In this document: one piece after another, positions 16,651 through 24,294 of the stretch
How the letters are laid out: every line of letters starts with the position of its first letter
Numbering within the stretch: the first letter of the stretch is position 1
DNA from: Streptomyces viridochromogenes DSM 40736
GTDB lineage: Bacteria; Actinomycetota; Actinomycetes; Streptomycetales; Streptomycetaceae
Length of the DNA: 51,643 nt
NCBI RefSeq assembly: GCF_000158955.1
Contig: NZ_GG657757.1
Span: 8,227,276 to 8,278,918 of the forward strand
Direction of reading: 5' to 3'
Made by a program: the position numbers and the translations under genes
The notes under the pieces: model-generated
What the model was told of the DNA's origin: nothing
The model's input: only the letters and a program-made list of their open reading frames with translations
Databases searched by the model: none

Positions 16651-17997
16651 TCACTGCGAGAGGATCAGGTTGATCTGGTCGTTGGTCTCGTCGAGGCTGC
16701 TGACCGGCTTGCCGTTGCCGTAGATGTCCTCCATCGCGGGCTGCATCAGCGCCGTCATGTCCGCCGAGTAGCTGGCGATCGGGTACGAGAACGTCCGGAA
16801 GTGCTTCTTGTCGGCGACGGGCTCGGTGAACGACGAGACGTCGATGCCCTTCTTCCGGTAGGCGGCGACGGCGGCCTCGGTCCCGGCCGCGGTGGCGGGG
16901 AAGACGACCCCGTACCTGCCGACGACCCTCTGGCACGTGTCGGAGGCCAGATAGGCCACCCACTTCTTGGCGCCCGTCTTGTTCTTGGAGGCCTTGGTGA
17001 CGGAGTCGGCGAGGCCGTTCATCATGGTCGCCCGCTTGCCGGCCGGGCCGAGGGGCGTCCGGGCGGTCTTCATGTCCCGGCCCTTGAACCCCGCGTAGGT
17101 GGAGATCATCCAGGCCCCGTCGAACGCGGTGGCCGCCTTGCCCGCGGCGATCTGCGTGTTCTGCTGGTTGGACTGGATGTTGTAGTCCGACAGGGGTGGC
17201 ATGTAGCCCTTCTTCGCCAGGCCGAAGTACCACTTGACGACCGACTGGAAGGTCGTGCTGTCGTACTGGTACTTCGTGCCCCACCGTGGCTTGTTCAGAT
17301 AGTCCCACCCGGCGGAGCCGGTGAAGGGGCTCCACTGCGTCTGGCCGTCGCCGAAGCCGCCGCCGCCCGTGGCCAGGCCGTACACCTTGACGTTGTTCTT
17401 GTCGAAACCCGGCTCGTCGCCGCGCTTGCCCTTCCTGTCGATGGTGAGGTGGGCGATGGCCTTCTCGAAGGTGCCGCCGTCCTTCGGGTTCCAGGAAAGG
17501 CTGTTCAGCTGTGCGGCGGTGAGCCCGGCCGCCTCGGCCATCTTCGAGTTGTAGAACAGTGAGACGGTGTCCCAGTCCTTGGGCGTGCCGTAGCGGTGGC
17601 CGTCCTTGCCGATCCAGTTGGCGGCGAGCCCGGGCTGGTAGTCGGAGTTCTTGATGCCGAGGTCGTCGAGCGGTTCGAGGACCTTCAGATCGGCGAACTG
17701 GCCGAAGTTCTGGATGTGGTCGGTGAACACGTCCGGCTGGGTGCCCGCGATGAACCCGGCGGTGAGCTTGGTCCAGTAGTCGCTCCAGCCCAGCTGCGTG
17801 ATCTTGACCTTGAGTCCGGGGTTCTCCTTCTCGAACCCCTTCGCACAGGCCTGGTAGGCGGGCAGCTGGTTGGCGTCCCACAGCCAGTACGTGACCGTGT
17901 GGGCGGAGGATCCGGCGGCGCCGCCTTGCGCGCACCCGCTGACCAGGGACAGCGCCAGCGCTCCCGTCGCCGCGACGAGCGTACGAATTCGCATCAC
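16651..17997 (-). CDS. Sugar ABC transporter substrate-binding lipoprotein (CUT1)
   Basis: The 448-residue protein starts with a lipoprotein signal ending in the lipobox LVSGC (Cys22), so it should be anchored outside the membrane. The mature part (VTYWLWDANQLPAYQACAKGF, then TAGFIAGTQPDVF) has the MalE/UgpB-type fold for sugars and oligosaccharides. Aromatic residues such as GGFGDGQTQWSPF probably line the pocket. GTG 17997 and ATG 17994 are both possible, with AAGGGG upstream. It lies 7 bp after the second permease gene. No ATPase gene is present, as usual for Streptomyces CUT1 systems that share MsiK. Confidence 0.93.
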   Translation of the reverse strand: MMRIRTLVAATGALALSLVSGCAQGGAAGSSAHTVTYWLWDANQLPAYQACAKGFEKENPGLKVKITQLGWSDYWTKLTAGFIAGTQPDVFTDHIQNFGQFADLKVLEPLDDLGIKNSDYQPGLAANWIGKDGHRYGTPKDWDTVSLFYNSKMAEAAGLTAAQLNSLSWNPKDGGTFEKAIAHLTIDRKGKRGDEPGFDKNNVKVYGLATGGGGFGDGQTQWSPFTGSAGWDYLNKPRWGTKYQYDSTTFQSVVKWYFGLAKKGYMPPLSDYNIQSNQQNTQIAAGKAATAFDGAWMISTYAGFKGRDMKTARTPLGPAGKRATMMNGLADSVTKASKNKTGAKKWVAYLASDTCQRVVGRYGVVFPATAAGTEAAVAAYRKKGIDVSSFTEPVADKKHFRTFSYPIASYSADMTALMQPAMEDIYGNGKPVSSLDETNDQINLILSQ

Positions 17998-18004
17998 AGT
18001 CCCC

Positions 18005-18922
18005 TTACTTGATCCCGGTGAAGCCGATGGAGCTGACGATGCGGCGGGCGAAGCACCCGAACAGCACCAGCATCGGCAGCGCGGCGATCAGCGTCGCCGC
18101 CATGAGCCCCGACCAGTCCACGCCGGTCGCCGGGGTCTGCGCCCGGAAGACGGCCAGCGCGACGGTCAGCACCCGCGAGCTGTCGCTGTAGGAGACCATC
18201 AGCGGCCAGAAGTAGTCGTTCCAGGAGGTGATGTACGTCAGTACGCCCAGCGTGACGAGCGGTGTGGACGCCATCGGCAGCACCACCCGGAAGAAGATCT
18301 TGACCTTCCCGGCACCGTCCAGCAGTGCGGCCTCCTCCACCTCCCGGGGGATGTTCATGAAGAACTGCCGCAGGAAGAACACCGCGAACGGCGTCATGAA
18401 CATGGTGGGCAGGGCGATGCCGAGGAGCGTGTCCACCAGGTGCAGTTGCTTGATGAGCACGAAGTTCGGCAGCAGCGTGAAGATGGTCGGCACCATCATC
18501 CCGGCCAGGAACAGCCCGAACACCTTGTCCCGCCCGCGCCAGCGCAACCGCGAGAAGGCGTACGCGGCCATCGCGGAGAAGAAGATCTGGCACCCGGTGA
18601 TCAGAGTCGAGACCAGTACCGAGTTGAGCAGGTAACGCCAGAAGTCCAGCCCGCCGCCCGCGCCGCCCTGTTTGACGGCCTCCTCGGCCGACTGCAGGCC
18701 CAGGGCCCGTTCGAAGCCGCTGGTGGTGAGGTCCACCGGCAGTGGGTTGGTGGGGTCGGCGCTCAGGCCCGCGTTGGTGGAGAGCGCGGTGCGCAGGATC
18801 CAGTAGAACGGCAGGAGGGTGATGAGGACGATCAGTCCCATCACGGTCCAGGCGGCGGCCCGCCCGAAGGGGAACCTGCGCCGCACCGGTCCTACGGTCG
18901 TCGTTGTCGTCACGGCAGCCAT
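18005..18922 (-). CDS. Carbohydrate ABC transporter permease (MalG type)
   Basis: This 305-residue membrane protein has about six helices. The EAA loop that contacts the ATPase is EEAALLDGAGKVKIFFRVVLP. An N-terminal helix (TVMGLIVLITLLPFYWIL) and a large periplasmic loop are typical of MalG-type CUT1 permeases. It is the second gene of the operon, 18 bp after the MalF-type gene and 7 bp before the binding protein. Confidence 0.93.
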   Translation of the reverse strand: MAAVTTTTTVGPVRRRFPFGRAAAWTVMGLIVLITLLPFYWILRTALSTNAGLSADPTNPLPVDLTTSGFERALGLQSAEEAVKQGGAGGGLDFWRYLLNSVLVSTLITGCQIFFSAMAAYAFSRLRWRGRDKVFGLFLAGMMVPTIFTLLPNFVLIKQLHLVDTLLGIALPTMFMTPFAVFFLRQFFMNIPREVEEAALLDGAGKVKIFFRVVLPMASTPLVTLGVLTYITSWNDYFWPLMVSYSDSSRVLTVALAVFRAQTPATGVDWSGLMAATLIAALPMLVLFGCFARRIVSSIGFTGIK

Positions 18923-18940
18923 GGCGGTGTCTCCCTTCCG

Positions 18941-19906
18941 TCAGCCGAGGTCGGTCCGGCCGGCCCGGGTGAGCCGGTACTGCAGGACGGTGATCGCGCT
19001 CAGCACGACCAGCAGGGCGACGGACATGGCCGAGGCGTAGCCGAACTGGAAGCGCCCGAAGGCGGAGCCGTAGATGTAGTACTGGAGCACGTTGGTCGCG
19101 TTCGCCGGACCGCCCGCGGTGGTCACGGCGACGGTGTCGAACACCTGGAACGACCCGATCACCGTCATGATCAGCACGACCGCGAGCACTGGCCGCAGCA
19201 GCGGCATGGTGATCCGCCAGAACATCCGCCACTCGCTCGCGCCGTCGACCCTGGCCGCCTCGTACATGTCGTTCGGGATCGCCTGGAGACCGGCGAAGAG
19301 CAGCAGTGCGGTGTACCCGACGTGCCGCCACACGTTGATGAGCGCGATCGTCGGGATCGCCCAGGTCTCGTCGGCGAGGAACGGGATGCGGTCGGCGCCG
19401 AGGGCGCTGATGATCTCGTTGCCGATGCCGAGCTGCGTGTCGAGGATCCAGAGCCAGACGAGACCGGCCACGACGTTCGACATCAGGTACGGCGTGAGCA
19501 CGATCCCGCGCAGCATCGCCGACTGGGTCAGCCGCTGCAGGAGCACGGCGATGGCGAGGGCCGAGACCGTCTGGACGCCGATGTTGATGACGACGTACTC
19601 GACGGTGACCTTCAGCGAGTCCCAGAAGATGGGGTCGTTGACCATGCGGACGTAGTTGTCCAGGCCCACCCACTTCGCCGGCGTCAGCAGGTTGAAGCGG
19701 GTGAAGCTCAGATAGATGCCCCGCAGCGTCGGCCAGAGCAGGAAGACCAGGAAGCCGAGCAGCGCCGGCGCGATGAAGACCGCGGCCAGTCGCCCGTCGC
19801 CCCGTGTCTCGCCCACCTCCGTCCGCCGGGTCCTGGGTTTGCTCCGTGGCTCCGAGGCGCCGCCCGCGGGCAGACGCGACGGAGGACTGCTGGAGGCGAT
19901 GGTCAT
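18941..19906 (-). CDS. Carbohydrate ABC transporter permease (MalF type)
   Basis: The 321-residue permease has six helices and an EAA loop (MYEAARVDGASEWRMFWRITMP). FIAPALLGFLVFLLWPTLRGIYLSF is the usual first helix of this class. I chose ATG 19906, with GAGGGAG nearby; the longer frame to 19996 runs through the operator region. It is the first gene of the operon. Upstream on the minus strand a TTGACG and AAAAGT pair with an 18-bp spacer forms a likely promoter, overlapped by a TTTTGGTGCGAAA site. Confidence 0.92.
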   Translation of the reverse strand: MTIASSSPPSRLPAGGASEPRSKPRTRRTEVGETRGDGRLAAVFIAPALLGFLVFLLWPTLRGIYLSFTRFNLLTPAKWVGLDNYVRMVNDPIFWDSLKVTVEYVVINIGVQTVSALAIAVLLQRLTQSAMLRGIVLTPYLMSNVVAGLVWLWILDTQLGIGNEIISALGADRIPFLADETWAIPTIALINVWRHVGYTALLLFAGLQAIPNDMYEAARVDGASEWRMFWRITMPLLRPVLAVVLIMTVIGSFQVFDTVAVTTAGGPANATNVLQYYIYGSAFGRFQFGYASAMSVALLVVLSAITVLQYRLTRAGRTDLG

Positions 19907-19951
19907 CGGGAGACTCCCTCGCAAGCGGCGGCTCGTCCTCTGGCGGGACTT

Positions 19952-20051
19952 ACTTTTGGTGCGAAACAATTGCTGCGTCAAGAGGCGTGCAAACATCTTT
20001 TCGCAGGAACCATCATCGTCCTAGAGTGGTCATGTTGGTTTTAGTGCGAAA
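19952..20051. promoter_or_regulatory. Divergent promoter region with three GCGAAA-type operator sites
   Basis: TTTTGGTGCGAAA (19954-19966) and TTTTAGTGCGAAA (20039-20051) are near-identical direct repeats 85 bp apart, and CTTTTCGCA (19997-20005) holds the same core inverted. The first covers the -10 and spacer of a minus-strand promoter (TTGACG at 19981-19976, AAAAGT at 19957-19952). The inverted one overlaps the -35 position of a plus-strand promoter with TAGAGT at 20022-20027. This fits repression of both the transport operon and the ROK gene by the ROK protein; binding is inferred. Confidence 0.6.
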
Positions 20052-20076
20052 AAAAGCCGAGGGGAGTCGGACGCAC

Positions 20077-21237
20077 ATGACCGCAGGCGCCGCAAGCTGG
20101 CTGCCGCTGAGCACGGGTGAGCGCTCGGTGGCCATCGAAGTGCTGGTCCACGGCCCGCTGTCGCGTACCGAACTCGCCCGCAGGCTGGGCCTGTCGGCCG
20201 GCAGCCTCACCCGGCTGACCAAGCCGCTGATCGAGTCGGGTCTGCTGGTGGAGGTGGCCGAGGCGGGAGTGCCGGCGGAGGCGCGCCAGGGCCGCCCCTC
20301 GACCCCGCTGGACGTCGTCGCCGACTCCCGGTCCTTCCTCGGCTTCAAGATCACCGAGGACACGGTCTACGGCGTCGTCACCACCCTCAGAAGCCACATC
20401 GTCGCCCGTCACGACCGCCCGCTCACCACCCACGACCCCGCCGAAGTCGCCGACGTGCTGGGGGAGATGACCGCCGAGCTGGCTCGCGACCACCCCCGGC
20501 TCGCCGGGATCGGCATCGGGGTCGGCGGGTTCGTCCAGGACCGTGCCGTCGTCGGCGAGTCCCCCTTCCTGCTGTGGCGGGACGTCCCGCTGGCCGAACT
20601 CGTCCAGGAGCGCACCGGGCTGCCCGTGGTCGTCGAGAACGACGTCGCCGCCCTGGTCGAGGCCGAGACCTGGTTCGGCGCCGGGCGCGGCCTGGACCGC
20701 TTCGTCGTGCTCACCATCGGCGCCGGACTCGGCTACGGGCTGGTGCTGGGCGGCAAGCGCGTGCCGTTCGCGGAGGAGGACCGTGGCTTTGGCCGCCACT
20801 GGATCGTCGACCCGAACGGTCCGCTGACGCCGGACGGCCGGCGCGGCAACGCCGTCTCCATGCTGACCATCCCCAGTATCCGCTACCAGATCCAGGCCGC
20901 CACCGGCCGTGATCACACCTACGAGGAGATCCTCGCGCTGGCCGCCGCCAAAGATCCCATGCCGGCCCGGGTCGTCGAGGAGGCGGCACGGGCTCTGGGC
21001 ACACTCGTCGCGCAGATCTGCAACTTCGTCATGCCGCAGAAGATCCTGCTCGCGGGGGAGGGGGTCGGGTTGATGGACGTGGCCGGCAAGACGGTCGAGG
21101 AGACCGTCCGCGACCAGCGGCACCCGCTGGCGGCTCCCGTCGATCTGGAGACCAAGGTGTCCGATTTTCACGACTGGGCGCGCGGCGCGGCCGTCCTGGC
21201 CATCAAGGTGCTGGTCCTGGGATCGGCCGAAGCGTGA
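20077..21237 (+). CDS. ROK family transcriptional repressor of sugar locus 1
   Basis: This 386-residue protein has an N-terminal winged helix (ELARRLGLSAGSLTRLTKPLIESGLL, about residues 27-55) and a ROK sugar-kinase-like domain (GIGIGVGGFV, VVENDVAALVEAETWFGAGR, VLTIGAGLGYGLVLGG). ROK repressors of this type sense sugars or sugar phosphates and lack kinase activity. ATG 20077 is used because GAGGGGAG lies upstream; an ATG at 20032 falls inside the operator region. It is divergent from the transporter operon and is its likely local regulator. The expected ROK zinc-binding cysteine cluster is not seen, as in many actinobacterial members. Confidence 0.92.
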   Translation: MTAGAASWLPLSTGERSVAIEVLVHGPLSRTELARRLGLSAGSLTRLTKPLIESGLLVEVAEAGVPAEARQGRPSTPLDVVADSRSFLGFKITEDTVYGVVTTLRSHIVARHDRPLTTHDPAEVADVLGEMTAELARDHPRLAGIGIGVGGFVQDRAVVGESPFLLWRDVPLAELVQERTGLPVVVENDVAALVEAETWFGAGRGLDRFVVLTIGAGLGYGLVLGGKRVPFAEEDRGFGRHWIVDPNGPLTPDGRRGNAVSMLTIPSIRYQIQAATGRDHTYEEILALAAAKDPMPARVVEEAARALGTLVAQICNFVMPQKILLAGEGVGLMDVAGKTVEETVRDQRHPLAAPVDLETKVSDFHDWARGAAVLAIKVLVLGSAEA

Positions 21238-21349
21238 ACAGCCTCACGTTTACCGGGAGATGGACGTGATCAGTAACACTGTCCGGAATGCCCGTTTGGC
21301 TCGTGATTACTCACATCGCCTTCACGCTCGGGATCGTATGCTTCACAGT

Positions 21350-21523
21350 ATGTCCACCACTGTTGAAACCTCATCCGAGCGATCGGCTGACGAGGTCAAC
21401 GAGGAGATCCGTGCCCTGTGGCGCCGGTCGGGCGGGACACTGAGCGGCGAGCAGCGCGAGGAGTACCAGCGGCTCGTCCTGGAGTGGGCCGCCGCGGTGC
21501 CGCAGTCGGCGCCTGCCGCCTGA
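21350..21523 (+). CDS. Small conserved-looking protein, 57 residues, unknown function
   Basis: The predicted peptide is acidic and helical (SADEVNEEIRALWRRSGG, EQREEYQRLVLEWAAAV). I do not recognise a named family. The frame continues upstream to 21260, but there is no ribosome site there, and a TATGCT resembling a -10 element at 21337-21342 would place the transcript start at the ATG of 21350, so a leaderless message is possible. Other starts are 21338 and 21260. A strong hairpin terminator follows 36 bp after the stop, which supports a real transcript. Confidence 0.6.
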   Translation: MSTTVETSSERSADEVNEEIRALWRRSGGTLSGEQREEYQRLVLEWAAAVPQSAPAA

Positions 21524-21558
21524 GCGTCGTACACCGCTGACACATCGGACCCTCGTCC

Positions 21559-21588
21559 AAGGGCACCCCTGACCGAATGGGTGCCCTT
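21559..21588. terminator. Strong hairpin, AAGGGCACCC with 10-base loop
   Basis: A perfect 10-bp inverted repeat (AAGGGCACCC / GGGTGCCCTT) with a 10-base loop and a short T-containing tail lies between the small gene ending at 21523 and the convergent protease gene ending at 21818. It likely ends transcription of the small gene and perhaps works in both directions. Confidence 0.75.
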
Positions 21589-21624
21589 CTCGCACTTCCT
21601 CGGTCGTCGTCTACGGCATCGTCG

Positions 21625-21667
21625 TCCCCCAAGCTCTCGGCTTCGCTCGAGCACGGAGCTTGGGGGA
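21625..21667. repeat. Inverted repeat TCCCCCAAGCTC with 19-base loop, dispersed-element type
   Basis: Perfect 12-bp arms (TCCCCCAAGCTC / GAGCTTGGGGGA) flank a loop that contains CTCGGCTTCGCTCGAG. From memory this core is found in many Streptomyces intergenic regions, so this is probably one copy of a dispersed palindromic element. It lies in the 294-bp stretch between two convergent genes, which otherwise holds only the terminator at 21559. Confidence 0.6.
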
Positions 21668-21817
21668 GAGCGTCGTGGTGCCCGTGAGCGCCGTCACCGG
21701 AGTCGCCCTGTCGGTGCTGTGCGCAGTGCTCGTCCTCGGCGACCGTCCGGGCGCCCTGGCCTGAGCGGGACACCCGGCGGCGGCGTCCGGCGGCGTCCGC
21801 CCCCGGGCACGCGGACA

Positions 21818-23158
21818 TCATCCCCAAGTGGCCGAGTAGTACTGCCGGTACGCCTTGCGGTCCTGCTCCGCACGGATCCACCGGGTCGCCACCAGGGCCA
21901 CGAGGCTGCCCGCGATGACCAGCATTCCCGGGCCGACGTTGCGCGGGTCGGTGAGACGGGTCAGCAGGCTCGACACGCCCTCGCCCGTCACCGGTGCCGA
22001 AGAGCCGGGCGACGCGGTGCCCTGGGAGGCCGACCGCGCGGGTCCGGCGCCACCCGCCTGCTTGGACACGATCAGCTTGACGTTCAGCTCGGTCAGCGCC
22101 TTCGTCACCGGCTGGAAGAACGTCGTACCGCCCGCCGTGCAGTCCCCGCTGCCACCCGACGTCACGCCCAGCGCGATGCCGTCGGCGAACATCGGGCCGC
22201 CGCTGTCCCCGGGTTCGGCGCACACGTTCGTCTCGATCAGGCCGGTGACCGTCCCCTCGGGGTAGTTGACCGTCGCGTTGAGCGCGGTCACCTCGCCCTC
22301 GCGCAGCCCGCTGGTGCTGCCGCTGCGGAAGATCTTCTGCCCGACCTCGGCATCGGCCACTCCCGTGATCCGCACGCCCTCGCCGTCACCGACCGACACC
22401 ACTTCCGCGCCCTTGCCGGCGCGGCCACCGGCGTACTTCACCAGCGAGTAGTCGTCGCCGGGAAAGCTCCCCTTGAGCGACGTCCCGACCTGGTCCCGGC
22501 CCCGGTCGTCGGCGAACCAGACGGAACCGTCGGGCCCGCAGTGCCCGGCCGTGAGGATGTAGTCGCTCTTGCCGTCGGTCACGTTGAAGCCGGCCGAACA
22601 GCGCCCGGCGGTCGACAGGATCGGCAGCGCGCCGTTGAGCCGAGGGGTGAACGTGCCCTCGGTGCGCTCCATGCGCACGAATCCGCCGATGCCCTCCGCG
22701 ACTTCGGTCATCCGCGACCAGTCGGAGGCGGACACGGTGCTGTCACCGCGTACGACGACCTGGTTGTTCTTGTAGTCGAGGGCCCAGGACGTCCCGGACA
22801 CCCTGGGCGCCGAACGCAGCGTCGCCGCGGCGGACTTGAGGTCGCTCATGCTGTGCCGCACCATCTTCGCCCGGGCGCCGGCGCGCTTGACCTCGGCGGC
22901 GGCCTCCTCGTCCGTGACGGCGACGACCGGCTTGCCCGCGGAGTCGACCCAGTTGCCGGCCGTACGGGAGGTGCCGAGGCTGGACACGAGGTCGGTGCCC
23001 TTGCTGGTGGCGGCCCCGGCGGAGTACGGCAGGCCGATCGTCGGGTCCGGGGGCTCGCTCGCCACGGCTTGTGTGACCATCGCTCCTCCGAGGAGGAGTC
23101 CGCCGACGGCCGCCAGCCGTGTCACTCGCCGGACGACCCGTCGTCGTGCGTGCCTCAT
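21818..23158 (-). CDS. Streptogrisin-like S1 serine protease with C-terminal membrane anchor
   Basis: The 446-residue preproenzyme has a signal peptide (LAAVGGLLLGGAMVTQAVA), a propeptide at about 40-180 of the alpha-lytic protease type, and a chymotrypsin-fold domain. The triad is His206 (LTAGHCG), Asp236 (GDDYSLV) and Ser319 (CAEPGDSGGPMF). Cysteine pairs 187/207 and 313/340 match the streptogrisin disulfides. Unlike the classic secreted enzymes, it continues with a Ser/Pro/Gly linker (about 366-395), a transmembrane helix at about 410-427 and a short basic tail, so the protease should stay at the cell surface. A 116-bp gap separates it from the upstream DUF3800-like gene. Confidence 0.92.
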   Translation of the reverse strand: MRHARRRVVRRVTRLAAVGGLLLGGAMVTQAVASEPPDPTIGLPYSAGAATSKGTDLVSSLGTSRTAGNWVDSAGKPVVAVTDEEAAAEVKRAGARAKMVRHSMSDLKSAAATLRSAPRVSGTSWALDYKNNQVVVRGDSTVSASDWSRMTEVAEGIGGFVRMERTEGTFTPRLNGALPILSTAGRCSAGFNVTDGKSDYILTAGHCGPDGSVWFADDRGRDQVGTSLKGSFPGDDYSLVKYAGGRAGKGAEVVSVGDGEGVRITGVADAEVGQKIFRSGSTSGLREGEVTALNATVNYPEGTVTGLIETNVCAEPGDSGGPMFADGIALGVTSGGSGDCTAGGTTFFQPVTKALTELNVKLIVSKQAGGAGPARSASQGTASPGSSAPVTGEGVSSLLTRLTDPRNVGPGMLVIAGSLVALVATRWIRAEQDRKAYRQYYSATWG

Positions 23159-23274
23159 GCATGGCTCCCGAACCCGAACATCGCGGTGTGAACACCACGG
23201 GGCACTCCTTGAGTTGAGTGCCCTCTTCCCATACGGGCCTCAGGCGCGCCGCGTTCAGCGCGCGCGTGATCTCT

Positions 23275-24270
23275 TCACCACCGACCGGCCGGCGGGGCGG
23301 CGAGCAGGGCACGGCTGCGCACGTCACCCCAGACCGAGGCCGGGTCGACGTAGGGCCGCAGCAGGGCGGTGAGCGCCGGGTCACCGCGGCCGTTCAGCTC
23401 GTCCGAGGCGATCTTGCGGGCGATCCCCGCGAGGAAGTCCGCCACCTGCACCCGGGTGTCGTCCCGCGCGACGACGAGCCGCACCCCGTCGAGGCGGGCT
23501 CCGGCCCGCCGGGCCGTCTCCTCGATCCACGCGATGCGGTCCGGCGTCAGCATGTTCTGCCGGTCGTGCACCAGCCGGACCGGCCGCCCGTCGCCGCTCC
23601 AGAGCACGGCCGTGCGGACGATCGCCGGGAGCAGCGGGTTGAGGACGGGGATCAGGGGCGGCCCGTCCAGGAACGCAGCCCGGTAGGCCTCCGCACGGGG
23701 CCGGCTCGCGGCCAGCCGCTCCAGGATCTCGGCCGCGTCCGTCCCGGGGTGCGCGCGGCGCAGGGCGTCGACCGTGCTGTAGAAGGTCTCCACGGGGTCC
23801 CCGTCGTGGCGGACCCGCAGCAGGTGGTTGGCCGCCGCCAGGAACGCCCGCCAGCCGTCCTCCCCGACCGTCCGGCGGCCCACGCGGAACAGGGTGACGG
23901 CCCCGGCCGGGTCGTCCAGCAGCAGGCTCACGGCCCGGTCCACCACGAAGTACGTCTTCTCCATGAGATGCACCCGCGCCTGCCCGTGCACCGGCCCGTG
24001 CGGCGCCAGCAGCCACTCCAGCACCACCCGGTACTTCTCCCGCAGCAGATGGTTCGCCTTGTACTCCTCGGCGGGTGAGCGGATCCGGTCCCGGATCTCC
24101 CGTACGATCGCCGCCGCCGTCGGTTCCGGCAGGGACACACCGGCGTGTGCGAACACGTCCGTGTTCCCGCCGGTGAGGTTCTCGCCGTCCGACCCCGACT
24201 CGTCGCAGGCGATCTCCAGGAACGGGCCCGCCGCCTCGCCCCGCTCCCCGTCCGCACGATTCCCGCTCAC
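23275..24270 (-). CDS. DUF3800-like protein
   Basis: This 331-residue protein opens with FLEIACDESGSDGEN, the DESG motif typical of DUF3800, and ends with VQVADFLAGIARK, matching the conserved C-terminal aspartate region. A VRLVHDRQNMLTPDRI segment lies between. DUF3800 members have an RNase H-like character and are often near mobile or defence genes, but no biochemical role is settled. GTG 24270 follows an AGGGGGC sequence; the much longer open frame upstream is the shadow of the PatB-like gene. Only 24 bp separate this start from the divergent aminotransferase start. There is no defence or mobile gene nearby. Confidence 0.75.
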   Translation of the reverse strand: MSGNRADGERGEAAGPFLEIACDESGSDGENLTGGNTDVFAHAGVSLPEPTAAAIVREIRDRIRSPAEEYKANHLLREKYRVVLEWLLAPHGPVHGQARVHLMEKTYFVVDRAVSLLLDDPAGAVTLFRVGRRTVGEDGWRAFLAAANHLLRVRHDGDPVETFYSTVDALRRAHPGTDAAEILERLAASRPRAEAYRAAFLDGPPLIPVLNPLLPAIVRTAVLWSGDGRPVRLVHDRQNMLTPDRIAWIEETARRAGARLDGVRLVVARDDTRVQVADFLAGIARKIASDELNGRGDPALTALLRPYVDPASVWGDVRSRALLAAPPAGRW

Positions 24271-24294
24271 TGCACAGCCCCCTATCGTGTGCTC

